Source: Escallonia rubra (taxonomy: Eukaryota > Streptophyta > Magnoliopsida > Escalloniales > Escalloniaceae). Taken from it: DNA of 64,000 nt. Made by a program: the position numbers and the translations under genes. The notes under the pieces were generated by a model. That model did no database searches. It saw nothing but the letters and a program-made list of their open reading frames with translations, and was not told the origin of the DNA. Location: the NCBI GenBank assembly GCA_033065855.1, contig JAVXUO010001451.1, forward strand, positions 40,349-104,348, written 5' to 3'. Position 1 is the stretch's first letter. The number at the start of each line of letters is the position of its first letter. This document shows, piece by piece, positions 45,718 through 58,934 of the stretch.

Positions 45718-47424
45718 AGGATAGATAAATATATAGTAAAATAACTCTGCTTCCCTTAACCTCTCTTTCTATCCGCACAGCCCCCCGATTCAGTGTTTCT
45801 AAATGTTCAGAAATAATAGTCCGAGACCGTACAATATTTACTCACAAACAGAAACCTTCCTTTTAACCACAAGGACCACTCAAAAGGAAAGGATATTTGT
45901 AAGCTACCATGTTCTCTCACTCAGTTCAGTGGTGACAAACTTTATTACAAGCAGAAGACATTTTGTACGAGTTAGAGCAACTTACCAAAGAGCATCAACA
46001 ATGTCACAATATTCGTGAGGCCATTAAAATCCAAACTAATGTACGAGCGAAGAAGATCATAGATGTCTTTGTGGGGATAAAATGAGTCCATCTGGAAGTT
46101 AGTTTGCTCCAACACCAAGAAAGTCATGCAACTGGCCAACATCTTTGATTAAAAACCCATGACATGACAGGTTTTGAAATATTTCGATGTCGTATGAGTT
46201 GTGATTGCCAGTATTGACAATGTCATCTACGCATACCAGAATATAGGCAACATCTGGAACAATCCGGTAGATGAAAAGGGAAGCGTTTCAGAACCGATGG
46301 AAACCAAATCTGAAGGAACAAGCCCAAACATTGAAACCAAGCTCAAGGAGCCTGCCCATGTCCGTACAAGGATTGGTGTCATCAACAAATTCTCACCTCA
46401 TCATAACGAGAGGCTGGAAGGTTCACTATGAGTTGTACGAGGTCGTGCCTTGTGTGCACCTTGGCCAAGTATAACGCACTGCATTGAATAGACAAAGGAT
46501 GTGGGCATCTACAGGATTCACTTTTTGCTTAAATGACTAGCCTAAATCTAAAGGTATGGTATGGCATGACAACAAACTCATCGTCCAAGAACACCAACGC
46601 ATATGGGAACCAGCATTCACGCCTAGACAAAGACATATTATGCAATACGTTTCACCGACAAAGGCAATATATTCAGCACTTTGATTGTCGTGAATTCGGC
46701 ATATGGAAGCATCATTGACATGCAAACTTATCCTCTCCCATTTGGATAAACTTGATCTGACACTTACTCTCAATATCTAGGAGTTTTAGTTCGATATTTC
46801 GATTTCCATCTATGGTATTATAGCTTTCTCTTGTCCCTTCAGTACACACCGAGTGAGGTGTGGTCAAGAACCGCTAAATATTTCTCCATTACTCCGTGTT
46901 TTCACGAAGCCAGATTTCTTTAAAACTGCTTATGGAGATTAAACTGGAATGGAAAATGACATGTTTCAAGCTTTTTTAACTTGATATGCTTCAACAATTT
47001 ATACAAAATGGTCCCAGCATCACATCCAAATGCAGCATTTATGAATCTTTATCTATTTCACCGAGTGCACCAATGACATATATCACTGAAACATCTTGTC
47101 ATGGCTTAACATTTAAGACTTCGGTTAAGTTCCACGAAATGCTCAGATGCATTAACACCGCATAGGCGATAGAGCACTTTAGTTGTACAACCACCACAAT
47201 GGAGTGAAACATAATTCGGACTTTACACCGAGGGCCACGGAGAGACATTCACGAAGTGTACCAAATCTTCACCAGAAATCGATTTCCCACATTTCACTAG
47301 TTAATTAATTGCATTTGCATTTGTAAGTCCCAGTTCGTATCATCAGCAAGCAATAAATTTTCACCATCGAGTCATCATGTTGTCACAGAACTGATGAAAA
47401 ACTTACATGAGACTCGCGCAAACA
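45718..47424. other. Copia-like retroelement relics
   Basis: On the minus strand, 46030-46330 reads through stop codons as a Ty1/copia reverse transcriptase: DASLFIY-like, ILVCVDDIVNTGN, then FLIKDVGQLHDFLGV and LPDGLILSPQR. The motif YVDDIV..TGN is the RT active-site signature (first residue changed to Cys). 46537-46773 (minus) includes SAEYIAFVGE, reminiscent of a copia RNase H start, but lies on the wrong side of the RT, so the relic is rearranged. Nothing intact. Confidence 0.55.
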
Positions 47425-50400
47425 TCATCCTAATCTTGCTTCTCTCCGTAGTACCTGAAGCGGATAAAAAAGGTCAGCGGAAGCAGAGGGTCGTTATCTC
47501 TGAAAGCAATTCATGAAATACATCTATAGAGATGAGGCTCTCTTCCTTAGCACAAGAATGAGGCATTTTTGCTTAGTACAGGCACATAAACAAATTCATA
47601 TCATAGGGACGTCCAGTGTTATAAAAAGCGCGCCTAGGTGCACACAGCGCGCCTCACCTAGGCCTAGGCGCAGCGCGTTCAAGAAGGTGCGCGCCTTGTG
47701 CGCCCAGGCGCTAGGCGCGCAGCGGCGGTGGAGGCGCCAAGCTAGGCGCACGACTGTGTAGCCGTTCAAGTTAAGAACACCCACCCCCAAATCAGTTTCT
47801 GATTCGCGACCCAAGACCCAAGCTCTCTCAGTCTCTCACAGTCACCTTGTGACCCAAGACTCAAGCTTTGCTCTGTTCGTCGCCGTCGCATCTCCCATCT
47901 CCTCCGGCTGTCTGCTCTCCAGTCGCTGGCGCTGCTTCAACCGTCGTAATTGCTGGTGCTCTTTGCAGCTGCTACTCCGCTGGTCAATTGAAGCAGCTTC
48001 TCAGTTGCGGCAGGTTTGTCTCTCTTTCTCTTTCTCAGGTGAGCTTCACTGCTCCATGTTCACGGTCGTTGCCGCTGCTCTCCTCTGCCCTGCTGCTCGA
48101 CTGCTCCACTGTCTGCTGCTCCAATTGATGTACCTGCTTGCCTACTCTAGTTGCTGCCGCTCTCTCATCTTCCTTTCAATTTGGTTTTGATTGTAGTTTT
48201 AGGTTTGGGGGATAATATAGGTCTCGGTGTAATATAGGTGGCGGTGACGGTGATTGAAGGGAGCTAATGGCAGTTGTTGAAAGGAGGCACGTGGTGATCA
48301 ATGAAGGAGCTTGGTGGTCGCTTGCTCTTTTGAGGGGAAGAAAGAAAATGAATCTGCAGAGGGGAGAAATAGAAAGAAAATGGATAAAGACTATAAAATG
48401 GGCTTTGTGGCTATTTTATATTGGGCTTCTATAGTTAATTAGATTAGATTATTAGACTAAGAATGAGTGTATGGTTGGCTTTAAGATTGTAAGCAATGAT
48501 CTTTTGCAGTGTATGGATTTCTTTGGCTAGGTAAAAATTAAAAGTTATAGGCATTCTAAAAAAATGTGGACATATTATGTTACTTGCCATATTCCAAAGC
48601 TTGCACTTATATTGTATAGATTACGTGTGCTTAATATTGTACAAAGCTTGCACTTATAATCTGTTTCATGGTTGAAAAGGCTTAGTTTTTGTTAATTGTC
48701 ATGTTCTTAATTTTTTTACGTAATTTTATTGTTTTAATGCACTATTACTTATATTTTTTTATTAATTTTATTTTTGCGCCTAGCTTCGAAAAGGCGCGCG
48801 CCTGCGCCTAGGCTCCAGGGACCTTTTCCGCCTTAGGTGCGCCTGCGCCTTTAATAACACTGGGGGGACGTCTTAAAACAGAGGTTTTAAGCAAACCGAG
48901 CAGCTAAACTCAGGATCACCAAACAGCACACTCAAGCTTCATTGATACCAAAGTGTCCAAACCTTTAGCCATGAAGGTTTAAGTGCAAAAGTGAGTTTAG
49001 TTCGGGGGACAGGTCAGACGTAAAATATGCTGTATCTACCTCTTCAGCAAACTTTATCAAAATGGTCGTTCGAGGTCTAAGCTGGCCCTCCACCGGTACA
49101 AAATGTGCCGTTACAACTGCTGGAAAACCTGCGCTATCCAGGACACCCTTCAAAGAAAGGAGGAAAATAAACTATTAAGATGTTTCTTACAGATGACCAC
49201 AAAGTGATTACATAGGCAACAGAGACACACCCTTACGATTCCAGCAACAAATGCACCACAGTTAAATGTTCCCATGTCTTTCGGTATTGAAATAAACCTA
49301 CAATGCAAACACTGCTCCTCAGACAGAATAAACTGAAAGAGCATGTCTTCGGCAAGTTGCATTTAAATGATTAAGTAAAAAACGTAGAACCTCTGTCATT
49401 GTGTGTATCTGTGTGTGTGTTTCTCGGCGTGGGGGGGGGGGGGGGGGAGGGGAGGGGGTGGGAGGGAGGGCGACGGACGGAGGGACATTAATCATCGATA
49501 AAATAAACCCTTACCTGTTGACAAGGAGCTCCTTTTCACTGATCATGTACTCATCTTCGTGTTCAGTGCCTTTCTCAAGTGAGTCAGCCACCTAATATAA
49601 CATCGCAAATAGGTTGAGAGTGGGTAACAAACGAATCGGTTCAAACAGTTTGTGGCAAAGAGAAGTAAACAAAAAGCTAACATAAATGGTTCTAGCAAAT
49701 GAATTCCCATTGCCCTAATACATAACATTTAATGAACCATATGCTGCACAAAATACCACCCCTCTCTTAATATCTTTGTGCAATGGAAGTATAAACATAT
49801 CGAATCTTTATTGTGCAAACGTTTCCAAGGTTTTAAAAACATACAGGTGAACAGTTCAGCTTTATCTGCTCCAATGGGAAAAGGTTCGGGTGGGGGGGAC
49901 ACAGGGAAAAGGTATACAAAGGATTGTTGGATCATACCTATGACAAAAGATAAAAAAAAAAAGTTAAATTGGGCCTAAATCATTCTATTTCTATAAAAAT
50001 GACAAAAACTTCCAAAATGCACAACTAGCTAAAGTTAAGATAGATTTGATATGCACAAGTGCTGGCTTTCTGGACAATAGGGTACTTGTAGTTGCATTTG
50101 CACTAATTTGTATTTATACGTCAGCTGCAGACTTCTTTATTATGCTTTCGCCCGGAGGTATGCTCCTGTATTTCTGTAACAATGCTTCCCAATCTTTTGC
50201 TACAAGAATTTCCCATTTACCGAGAAGAAAAGAGCTAGTCTGATCACAGAATCAAAGAAGCACAGTATTGATATAAAGACTCTAAGCAAGACAATAATCA
50301 AGGAGAAGATGAACTTTTTAAATCATATAAGGTGTATCTTAAATATCTCAAATACCTCAGCCAATGAAAAACTAACAAACTCTACAAGCAAACACAAGCT

Positions 50401-53400
50401 GTCTTACAAGCTCAATTAAGACAAAAGGATTATGTCTGTATCCACGTTAAGGGTTGAAACTTAAAGCCAGTGAGTTTTGTTTCAGCTGCACAAAAAAGAG
50501 GAAAACGAAGAACATGCCATGGCATACAGCTCCGCTGTGTCTCATTCTAAATCTTTTCTCAGAACCCATTACTTTGTGGATAGAAGTGTCTACACCATAA
50601 TCTCTGGAATTTCTTGTGGCATAATTATCTCTCTTTGATGGAACTAGCTTTTTGAATACCCCTTTTCCACACAAGATGTGCCACTATTGTTGATGTAGGA
50701 CAAAATCAAAAAGGAAAAAGGATAGATTTGCGTCGCATTCCGCACTGTTTTGTGTCACCCTTGCAATTACCCGCAGGCCAATTGCTTCGTCCTAGCATGT
50801 AATAGCCGTGCCTGCAGGCAAAGAAGATAAAGCACATAGCTTTCTTTCACGAACTAAATCCTCAAATCATTCCCTTAACGCCCAGAGAACGGAACTAACA
50901 AATTGATTATAGACCTCGAACTTGAACAAGAAGAACCCTAATCTGCTAAACTACCAAAGATAACCTAACAGTACAGCTTGAACCTAAACCAAATCCCTAG
51001 CTATTATTATCTATAAATTGCAAATAAAATCCCAGCAGATCCCAATACGTATTATACTCCATCCAAAACTCCCAATAAGCTATCTTTGTGGTGCTGGGGA
51101 AGGAAATTAGTACAATACCACTTATTTTGTATGTCTGAGACCTCTCTTTTTCTCTTTCTGGTTTCTTCCAAATGTCGCATGGAGGCTGTCCTTCAAGAAG
51201 AAACGATCCCGCACATTTATGATATCTTTCCGTACTATATATCTAGATCAATAATGATAATTGCAATCTAAAAGCTCCAATAAACCCCTTCCCCGCAGTC
51301 CTTGCCTCCATATATCCAGTGTATAGAATATAAAATACATTATGTGTAAACATATAGGCATTATACTAGTAGGATGCACATGCGCTGCATGTGAGCATTT
51401 ACATGAATGTGATAGAATGGGGTTTACAAGTATTTGCACTTTCCTTACAAAAATCAAAGACATTACCTTACTCCAAGAGATATAATTAGGCTAAGACCAT
51501 GACAACCGATTTCGGAAAAAAACAAATGAGGTAAAAATTATTTAAAGAAAGAGATGTGGATTTAAGATTGAACTTTGGTCAATAGGACAAACAATGGATG
51601 TCACCGCTTGCAATCTCTGCTCGTAAAATATTTTGCTATCACACTCTGAGGCGCATGTTTCTCCCTTTCCCGATAGACACATCGGACACAATGTAACCAC
51701 CCCCCACCTGCGCCACGACACTCGGGGATATTTTCTCCCACCCCATGCTTGCAGCAACCAAGACCACAAAATTTGGCTTGATCCACTGGATCCCAAACAT
51801 GCAAGGAGTACACTCCAAAGGCTGCCCGCAACCTCACAATGTAGAAGCATCTGATCAACCAATAACCGGGCCTTTTTAAACATCACAATCTGACAAATTG
51901 TTAGAATCTCAACCTGTACTGCTGTCTACACAACAAAACAAAAAAAAACTACCTTACCAGATACTCCTTCAAGGAAATGACAAGATCCCCTTACCGGAGG
52001 ACTTTAACCCACCACCTCCAAATACAATAAAACCGAATGCACTAACACAAGCCCTAAATCCTCAAAACCCCATCTAAACCTTATGTTCCACGCTAAGCCA
52101 CTGCAGTTCAAGTCACATAATCAGCAAAACTGGCTTTATAGTGCCATGGGCCCACGGCAAAACTAAACAGCTCCAAAGATCAACCATTGAGTGACTCTCC
52201 TAGATCCCACGCATCAGGCAATAACCCGTCTTTCATCTCCTATCGTACAAAATATGTCTCATGAAAGCATTCGTCATCCAAGATGCCCCTCCAAACCCCC
52301 ACCCCGTAGCTACCCCTCCCCAACCCTGAACTGATCACGACCAAACCTGGCATCGATCACTCTCCTCCATAAGTACCCTCCTCACAAGGGTACCTCCACA
52401 ACCAATTTCAAGAGCCTGATAACAGCTGAAAATCCTTAAAACCCAAACCATCTTACTCTAGTAAGCCAGATGATGCTTAAAGCCATCTTGATTCCTTTCC
52501 CCAGAAAGTCTCTATACAACTTCTCCAGCCTCTTCCTATTTGAAGCAGAAATGGGGAACAAGGTGTTGGACTCTTAATAGGATCAAGAATAAGCCAACAG
52601 AAAAAAGTTGAAAATTGGCTCGGCTTCTTTGAAAATCTAATAGTCAGATTGAGATTTAATAAAATAAGTTTTATATTTCTCTTGGTTAATCTATGTTGAT
52701 CAGGTTATTAAATTTTTCATATGTTCCTTATAGCAGGTGCACATTTTAATTTGCTTTTTTCGACTAAAAGGTTACTCAGTCTTGTGGTAACATATGAGAC
52801 CAAGAATATAGCCCAGTGGTGAGGTCCTCTCCGTTTCCTGTACAAGGTCACAAATTCACGTCTCATGGGGTAGGCATCCCTCACAAGAGCAAGTTCTCAA
52901 AATTAAATGCAGATATGGTTTTCACTTCTAGAATCCCTTAGGCAACACACCAAGAGCAAGATGTATCACACTTCCCAAAGCTTACATGCTGAAGCATCCC
53001 ACTTACTTCTTAATCCTTTAAGCTTCAACGTTACAGCCCAATATAAGCTAACAAAAGGAGGCTCTTTAGTAGTTACGTAAAGTGTGAAGGAACTGGAGGT
53101 TACTAGGTACTTTCTTTTGGTCCATCGGACATACGGGCTACACTATAGAATGCTAGACAGAGTGCATTGGACCAAGTTTAATTCTCCCACCCTTATATTG
53201 GTTTATCAACAAGTACATAGAAGAAATTCTTGATAAATTTGAGGAGATTTTGGAGACAAAATTGAACGTTAAGCAGTCAACAACAATAGAAAGGTTATGA
53301 CTGGAGGGGGGATTTGACGCAAATGGCCAAATTTTGACATTCAAGCTTTAAGCTTTTTGGATCACCAGAATTATATCTAGAGTAGAGTTCTATTATATAA

Positions 53401-56248
53401 CCTCCCGAAAAAATTGCAAAGAACCAAGGAAATTACCTGGGCTCCATAGACATAATAGATATTAACGCACACTTATGCCACAAGAAAATTTGCCTAATGT
53501 TCAGAAGTATCATTATCCAGTCTCAAACATAAAACACAAACAGCCGTAAGTAGCAAGGGGCTAGATAACTTTCTTAATAGCAAGTAGAAAAGGTTAACTG
53601 CTAAATATCGCACATCAGATAATTCTCCGACTCAATGACAAACTAGTTGGTGTCAAGCCACGTGGGAGTATTGTCACTTAGCAAAGAGTGGATTTGTATC
53701 ACTGGAAATTTGAAATAGCGTACTCTACAAGAACGGACAGTCATGAAACTTTCCCAACAAGAGAGAGAGAGACGCACGTGCGCGCGCACACACACACACA
53801 GAGGGGAAGATAATGGAAGAACCCTAGAAATACTAACCTTTCCGAACAACACCTTCCATACTGTACTGTGTACAAAAGATAAAATACCCAGCAAACGTGT
53901 TTCCCTTCTGTTTCCCTGCAGCATATTGTGCCAACATCATTAAGAAAATACATGAAAGCAAGCAAAATTTTCATTGGCTGTTTAATGGGGAAACCAGAAG
54001 GCCGCAGAACATGGCTAAACTTTCAACAGCCATGATATTGAGCCTATAGGCTCAGAAAAATTACAGCCGTGGGGAGCAATCATAGCATGCATATAGGTAG
54101 AATGCCGTACCACCCAACCAAACCCAATCGTCGAAAATTACATAAGTTTATGACATCAAGATCTCCTATTACAATTCCAAGGCCTAACATGAAAAGCAAT
54201 TACAGCTCCAACAGTAAACATACCACCAAAAATCACCAGACATATGCAGACAGAAAGTAATATAATCAAGCAGTCAAATAGTAATAAGTGAGACACGGTA
54301 AATTGCCAAGTGTATTTAGAACAACGAAAAATTGTAAATTTACAGTGAAATCATTCCTTCAACGGTTGTATAGTATGGAAGCACAATACAAGGATAATAT
54401 GAGTGTCAACATGCATAATGCCCAAAGAGATGGCCCCAAATTAAATAAGATGTCTTCATCAGCAACAAGAATAAAATAATTTCCAATCCATCAACTCTCA
54501 AACATAGAATGAAACATGGAGATATGGCTCTCCATGACAAAACTAGGCAAAGGGCGCTTTTTTCCTTTTTTTGGATAAGTAACTAAACATAAAGAAAAAA
54601 GGTTGGGAGATTATCAAGTTTTCTGCGATTGCTGAAAAGAGAATTCACCCGTTAACTATTGAGATGATAACCAACTGAAGTCCACACTAACATAGAATAA
54701 AAGTTGTGGTGGAAGAATTCACTCAGCCCTAATGAGAGTTCCAACAAGTCATGGAGTAAGGTAGCAGTAAGTTTCGTACTTTTTCCCGATGGCAAAGAAG
54801 TTCCAGAACCCGTGCCCCAACGGCGTATCCTGCATCTTCCAATCTACATCATAACCAATAAAAATCATAAACCACACACACCACCTTGTATGGCACATAA
54901 GATTCTCACAGTCATTACCAAGACAGGTCAAAACCTGACTTAATGAAAGATAAATATGAACATTTATTAAAATGTGCACTTTCGACTTGAATCAGTACAT
55001 GTCAGCAAAAATTGCCCAAGCAACTCTTTTTCAAACACATTTTCATTCACTTATCCTCCTACCAGCCAATCCTACCGGGTACCCAGTCTTCCATTTACTT
55101 CAATTTCTATAATATCACCATCTTTCATTTAATTCAATTGAATCTTTCTGTGTTTCCTTAAGTTTGGTCATGCAAATAGCTACTTCATAAAACCTAAGGC
55201 TTTTATCAACCTTAAGACATGAGGTAGAAATTAGGTGAAATATATAAGGTGAAACCTATAATGAAAATTAGAGGACAACATGCAAATGCTAGTGTGGAAA
55301 TGATGAATCACCTCCGTTCTAACTCGGCGATGTTGTCAACTTGGGTCTGATTATATTGAACCATCTCCGAGAATAAGAACGCAAATGCACTCAAACTCAC
55401 CTGCATAAAAACAATAGAGCCCCTCATTACCAATCACAACATAGACATAAGTGCAAAAGGGTACCTTCAACTTTCACCCCGATAGCTTAAGAATCCAAGT
55501 AAATTTTACCAAGAAAATTTCTCACATTCTTAACTAAAACAAGTCGAATGTCCACTTAATGCAGTTAGGTTCCTTTCTTTTTTTAAGTAGAAACCCTAAG
55601 GGGACCAAAACTGAAACTTTCATATACTCTTTTGACAAGCACTAGTGTACCTTCAAATTCACCCAATAGCTAATCAAGTCTCTTTCACCAAGAAATCACA
55701 AATTTCGGGTTCTTTTCTTTTACGTAAAAAAACTTGAGGAAAGGAAAACTGAATATTTGCACTCTCCCTTTTTACAAGTACGAGTGTACCTTCAAATTCA
55801 CCCCAACAGCTTAAAAAATCCCAAGTCAATTTTACCAAGAACACTTAATTTATCACATTGTCAAATGTCCACTTAATTAAGTACGGTTCCTTTCTTTTTA
55901 AATAGAAATCCTAAAGAATTCGAAAACTGAAATCTTTGGTTCTCTACAAGCACGAGTGTACCTTCAAATTCACCCCACTAGCTTAAAAACCCAAGTCAGT
56001 TTTACCAAGAATACACAATTTCCCACCTTTGTTTAACTAAAACAAATCAATCGTAGTTGGGTTCTTTTCTCCTTAAGTGGAAACTCTAAAGATGAAAAAC
56101 TTTAAATTCATTTTCTGCTTTCAATATAGGAAGATCTGTAACAAAAACCAGCGTGTATGCGTGTGCGCGAATCTACCTCTTGTTTGCCCTTGCTGAGTGG
56201 TTTGTCGAGGACATTGGTGTATTGCTTGATCTTCCCAACCCCGATCAT
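47425..56248 (-). CDS. TRS31: TRAPP complex subunit TRS31/TRAPPC5, nine exons
   Basis: The reconstructed protein has 194 residues, the expected size. It is a Bet3-fold subunit of the TRAPP tethering complex that activates Rab GTPases in ER-Golgi and endomembrane traffic. Minus-strand exons: 56177-56248 (MIGVGKIKQYTNVLDKPLSK), 55312-55400 (VSLSAFAFLFSEMVQYNQTQ), 54780-54843 (LEDAGYAVGARVLELLCHRE), 53838-53915 (GNRRETRLLGILSFVHSTVW), 49515-49591 (VADSLEKGTEHEDEYMISEK), 49231-49297 (FISIPKDMGTFNCGAFVAGI), 49040-49147 (GVLDSAGFPAVVTAHFVPVE...FAEE), 47425-47454 (VLRREARLG). The exon listed as FISIPKDMG joins through split codons. I count eight coding blocks here; introns are GT..AG with consistent phases. 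The gene is stretched to 8.8 kb by a LINE relic and a hAT element in introns, yet the coding sequence has no lesion. Confidence 0.95.
47614..48862. mobile_element. hAT element in the last intron of TRS31
   Basis: 1249 bp with inverted ends CAGTGTTAT...ATAACACTG, GGCGCGC/GCGCCTAGG subterminal repeats at both ends, and the 8-bp target duplication GGGACGTC at 47606-47613 and 48865-48872 (two extra G on the right). The interior (47760-48190) is CT- and GC-rich and exon-like, possibly captured leader sequence; it encodes no transposase. Orientation is not determined. Confidence 0.9.
50400..52600 (-). mobile_element. LINE relic in the long intron of TRS31
   Basis: On the minus strand 51542-51886 reads KKARLLVDQMLLHCEVAGSL then WSVLLACLGSSG, the zinc-knuckle-like C-terminal module of plant L1-type LINE ORF2 (consensus style: ESVDHLLLHC..A..LW). 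51950-52560 upstream on that strand contains degraded ORF2 text (LWRRVIDARFG, LRGGGLEG). Many stops and frameshifts are present. The outer limits are approximate; 50400-51540 may include its 3' part. Confidence 0.65.
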
Positions 56249-58886
56249 CCTCTTTGCGTGTGCGCGTGGAGAGTACGACTATAAGATCTCTGTGTAAATC
56301 TGGGTCGCCTAGGTTTTCGATACAACGGGTGTTTTTCAAGCTGGCTAAATACTAAAACCTTATTTTAACTTTTGGAAGGGAAAAGAAGAAAGAAAATAGT
56401 ACGGAGTATATTGTTGTAGCATACTATCCCCATGTAATTCTATCAACGTTTCCGTTCCGTTGGAGCCCGTGTAATTTGATCAACTTTCCCGTTCTGTTAA
56501 ACGCTATAAGTACTTTTATATATTTACCTTTTTATATATTTTTATTTTATTTGTCTTTTCACGTTTAAATTTTCATCAAATCATTTTTTCTTTCCTGATC
56601 CACTTTCTCACGCTTTTTTATTCATTTCTCTCTTTACATTTAATTTTTCACTAACCAATTTTCTCTCTTCTGATCCACTTTCTTCAATACATCTCTCTAA
56701 ATGGTAGAATGAGAAACTTACAATATATCACTTAAATCTTTAATCTATGTGCATGAAAAAAAATTGATCAAATTATGTGGGACGAAATGAGTATAAAAAT
56801 GACCAGTTATCGTGGTGTGCATGTGAAGATAAAATTAATATAATTTTTTTAAATAATTAAGTATTACGTATAAGTATTTATTGTTACATGGGAATAAAAT
56901 AAAATTTAAATTGTGAAAACCAAACATGCCTTTAGGTAGTTATTTTTGTTCTGTCACTTTTCAGCAATTTCGTTATTATGTCAAGCGTCGATATTCTAAA
57001 TAAGTGGTTATGTAACACCAATAAAAGTTACTTTTAAAGCTAGAGAAATGGCGAGGTTGGTGAAAATTAATGAAACATCGGTTGTACGGGTTACGGGGTC
57101 GAGCCTCGATAAGCATTCAAAATGCTTTACGCTAGTATTGTACGGGGCTTAAGAGCCTATGTACAATTTCTAGATGTGGCAGTAGTTCCACAAAAGTGAT
57201 TTTCTGGAGACATGATACACCGTAGTATATGGCCCTTGCGAGATATGAGGATGGGTTGGAAATCTAGCTAAAACTAAGGGCGCGAGGCTTTAGGTCATGG
57301 CTCATAGTTAGGGCTTACACATGGATCACATGTCTTCTTAGGTTGGGTATGGCTCGCGTCGTTAAGTTGGACAGCGTTTTGGACTTGCAATGAAAAATGT
57401 TCAGTTTATTTGAAAATGAAGTGAGGTACTCATACTAGGAAACTAGGAAAGAAGGTCATGGTGAATAATGACTCCTTAGAAGTCTTAGATGTATGCTCTT
57501 TACAAGAGTTAACTTGCCTTGCCTTTGTCCTTTTGACTTTGCTTGCTTCAGTCAAGAGGCATGGGACGAGCACTGGTCCCATCTCGAAGGATGGACAGAG
57601 GAACGAATCGCCCTAACATGTGGGAAGGCAGAGTGTTGATCAAGAACGGATCTTACAATACTTAATGGATAAAGGTCTCTATCGTATATCTCAGCGAGGT
57701 CACAGTTGGTGGAATCATTATGGTACTTCCTCCTTTCGGCCACGTTATCATTAGCTTCTTTGGCCTTGTTGTGGTTTCGTCTTTGAGGGATCGAGAAAGA
57801 CCTCACTTTTTGCTTGTGCAAGTAATAGGCTTTGAGGAGTGTGGCCTATATGTTACTATAGGGCTTGATCCTCTTGGGATTTTCCTCGACCATTTTCTTT
57901 AGTAAGCAAGGCCATTAGCCTATGCAGGCCGCGCTGCACAATTTGAGGACTTGTTATAAATGATCCCTACTTATTCTTAATAGAAAGAGGTCTTGCAATT
58001 TAGTCAATCAATGATTCAAACATCTAGAGTCAGAACTACTATGCACATTATTTTCCAAGGATGATTTGAATTCGAAATCGCATTATATGAACTTTTCTGT
58101 AGGCCAACAAGCGAAAAAAGACATTTTAGCAATAGTGCTTTCTTTTGAGCTGGGCTATCTTTCCATGACTTTGTAGCGGTGACATAACAAAGTGCTCGCG
58201 AATAAAATACTCTAGGGGCGTGTAGGATGATTATCGAATCATTGATTTGGAATACTAAAGCTACAAAGCAATATATTTTCATTTTACTGTTTTATCTTTA
58301 ATGTGTCGCTAGTTAGACTAAGAAATGAGATTTACTTAAAACGTATCAAAGCTTTAGTTTGATTCTTCTCAATATGCATGATGCAATCAACTATTGGGAT
58401 AAAGTAGGAAATCAAGTTCGATTTGAATTTTTGCGATATAGATATGTTAAGTATGATAACATTGCTGGACACATTCTCTAAAAGCTTAAGTTTTTAAAAC
58501 AGATGATAACTTAACATGGTCCCTTTCAGTTTATTTGGTATTAGAGCTCCGATTTTGCGAGATAGATATGAGTATGATATCTTCCCGCTTGCATATCTGG
58601 TCCCTTTCAGTTTATTTCTGTGTTGGTCTGCCTCTCCACGTGTTTAATGTTGTCTTGATTTGTCTCTCCACGTGCAATCAGAGGCTTGCACGTGAAGGAA
58701 AGTGTTAAACATGATAACATTGTTGGGCCCATCTCTAAAAGCTTAAATTTTTAGAGCAGATGATAATTTATAGGTCCAACAATGTTATCATGATTAGCAA
58801 GATAGAAATATTATGAGGAGCAAACTTGCATTGCTTGAAAGAATAATTGGAGTGAGGATATGTCTATAGTTTAACTTAAGTCTTAA
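56249..58886. other. Intergenic between TRS31 and the Harbinger-like element
   Basis: 56400-56800 has a MITE flavour (GTACGGAGTATA left, GGGACGAAATGAGTATA right, as in stowaway-like ends), but the two ends do not pair well. 57000-58100 has several short frames without a known family. 58711-58795 contains a near-perfect inverted pair (ATGATAACATTGTTGG and CCAACAATGTTATCAT). Confidence 0.45.
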
Positions 58887-58934
58887 GGTTGTGTTTGGCG
58901 ACAAGGATACGGGTTCCGGATAGGACATGATAAG

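Noticed and set aside
47596-48190. Frames of 72-113 codons in the hAT element
   Set aside because: They overlap in different frames in GC/CT-rich interior sequence and show no transposase motif.
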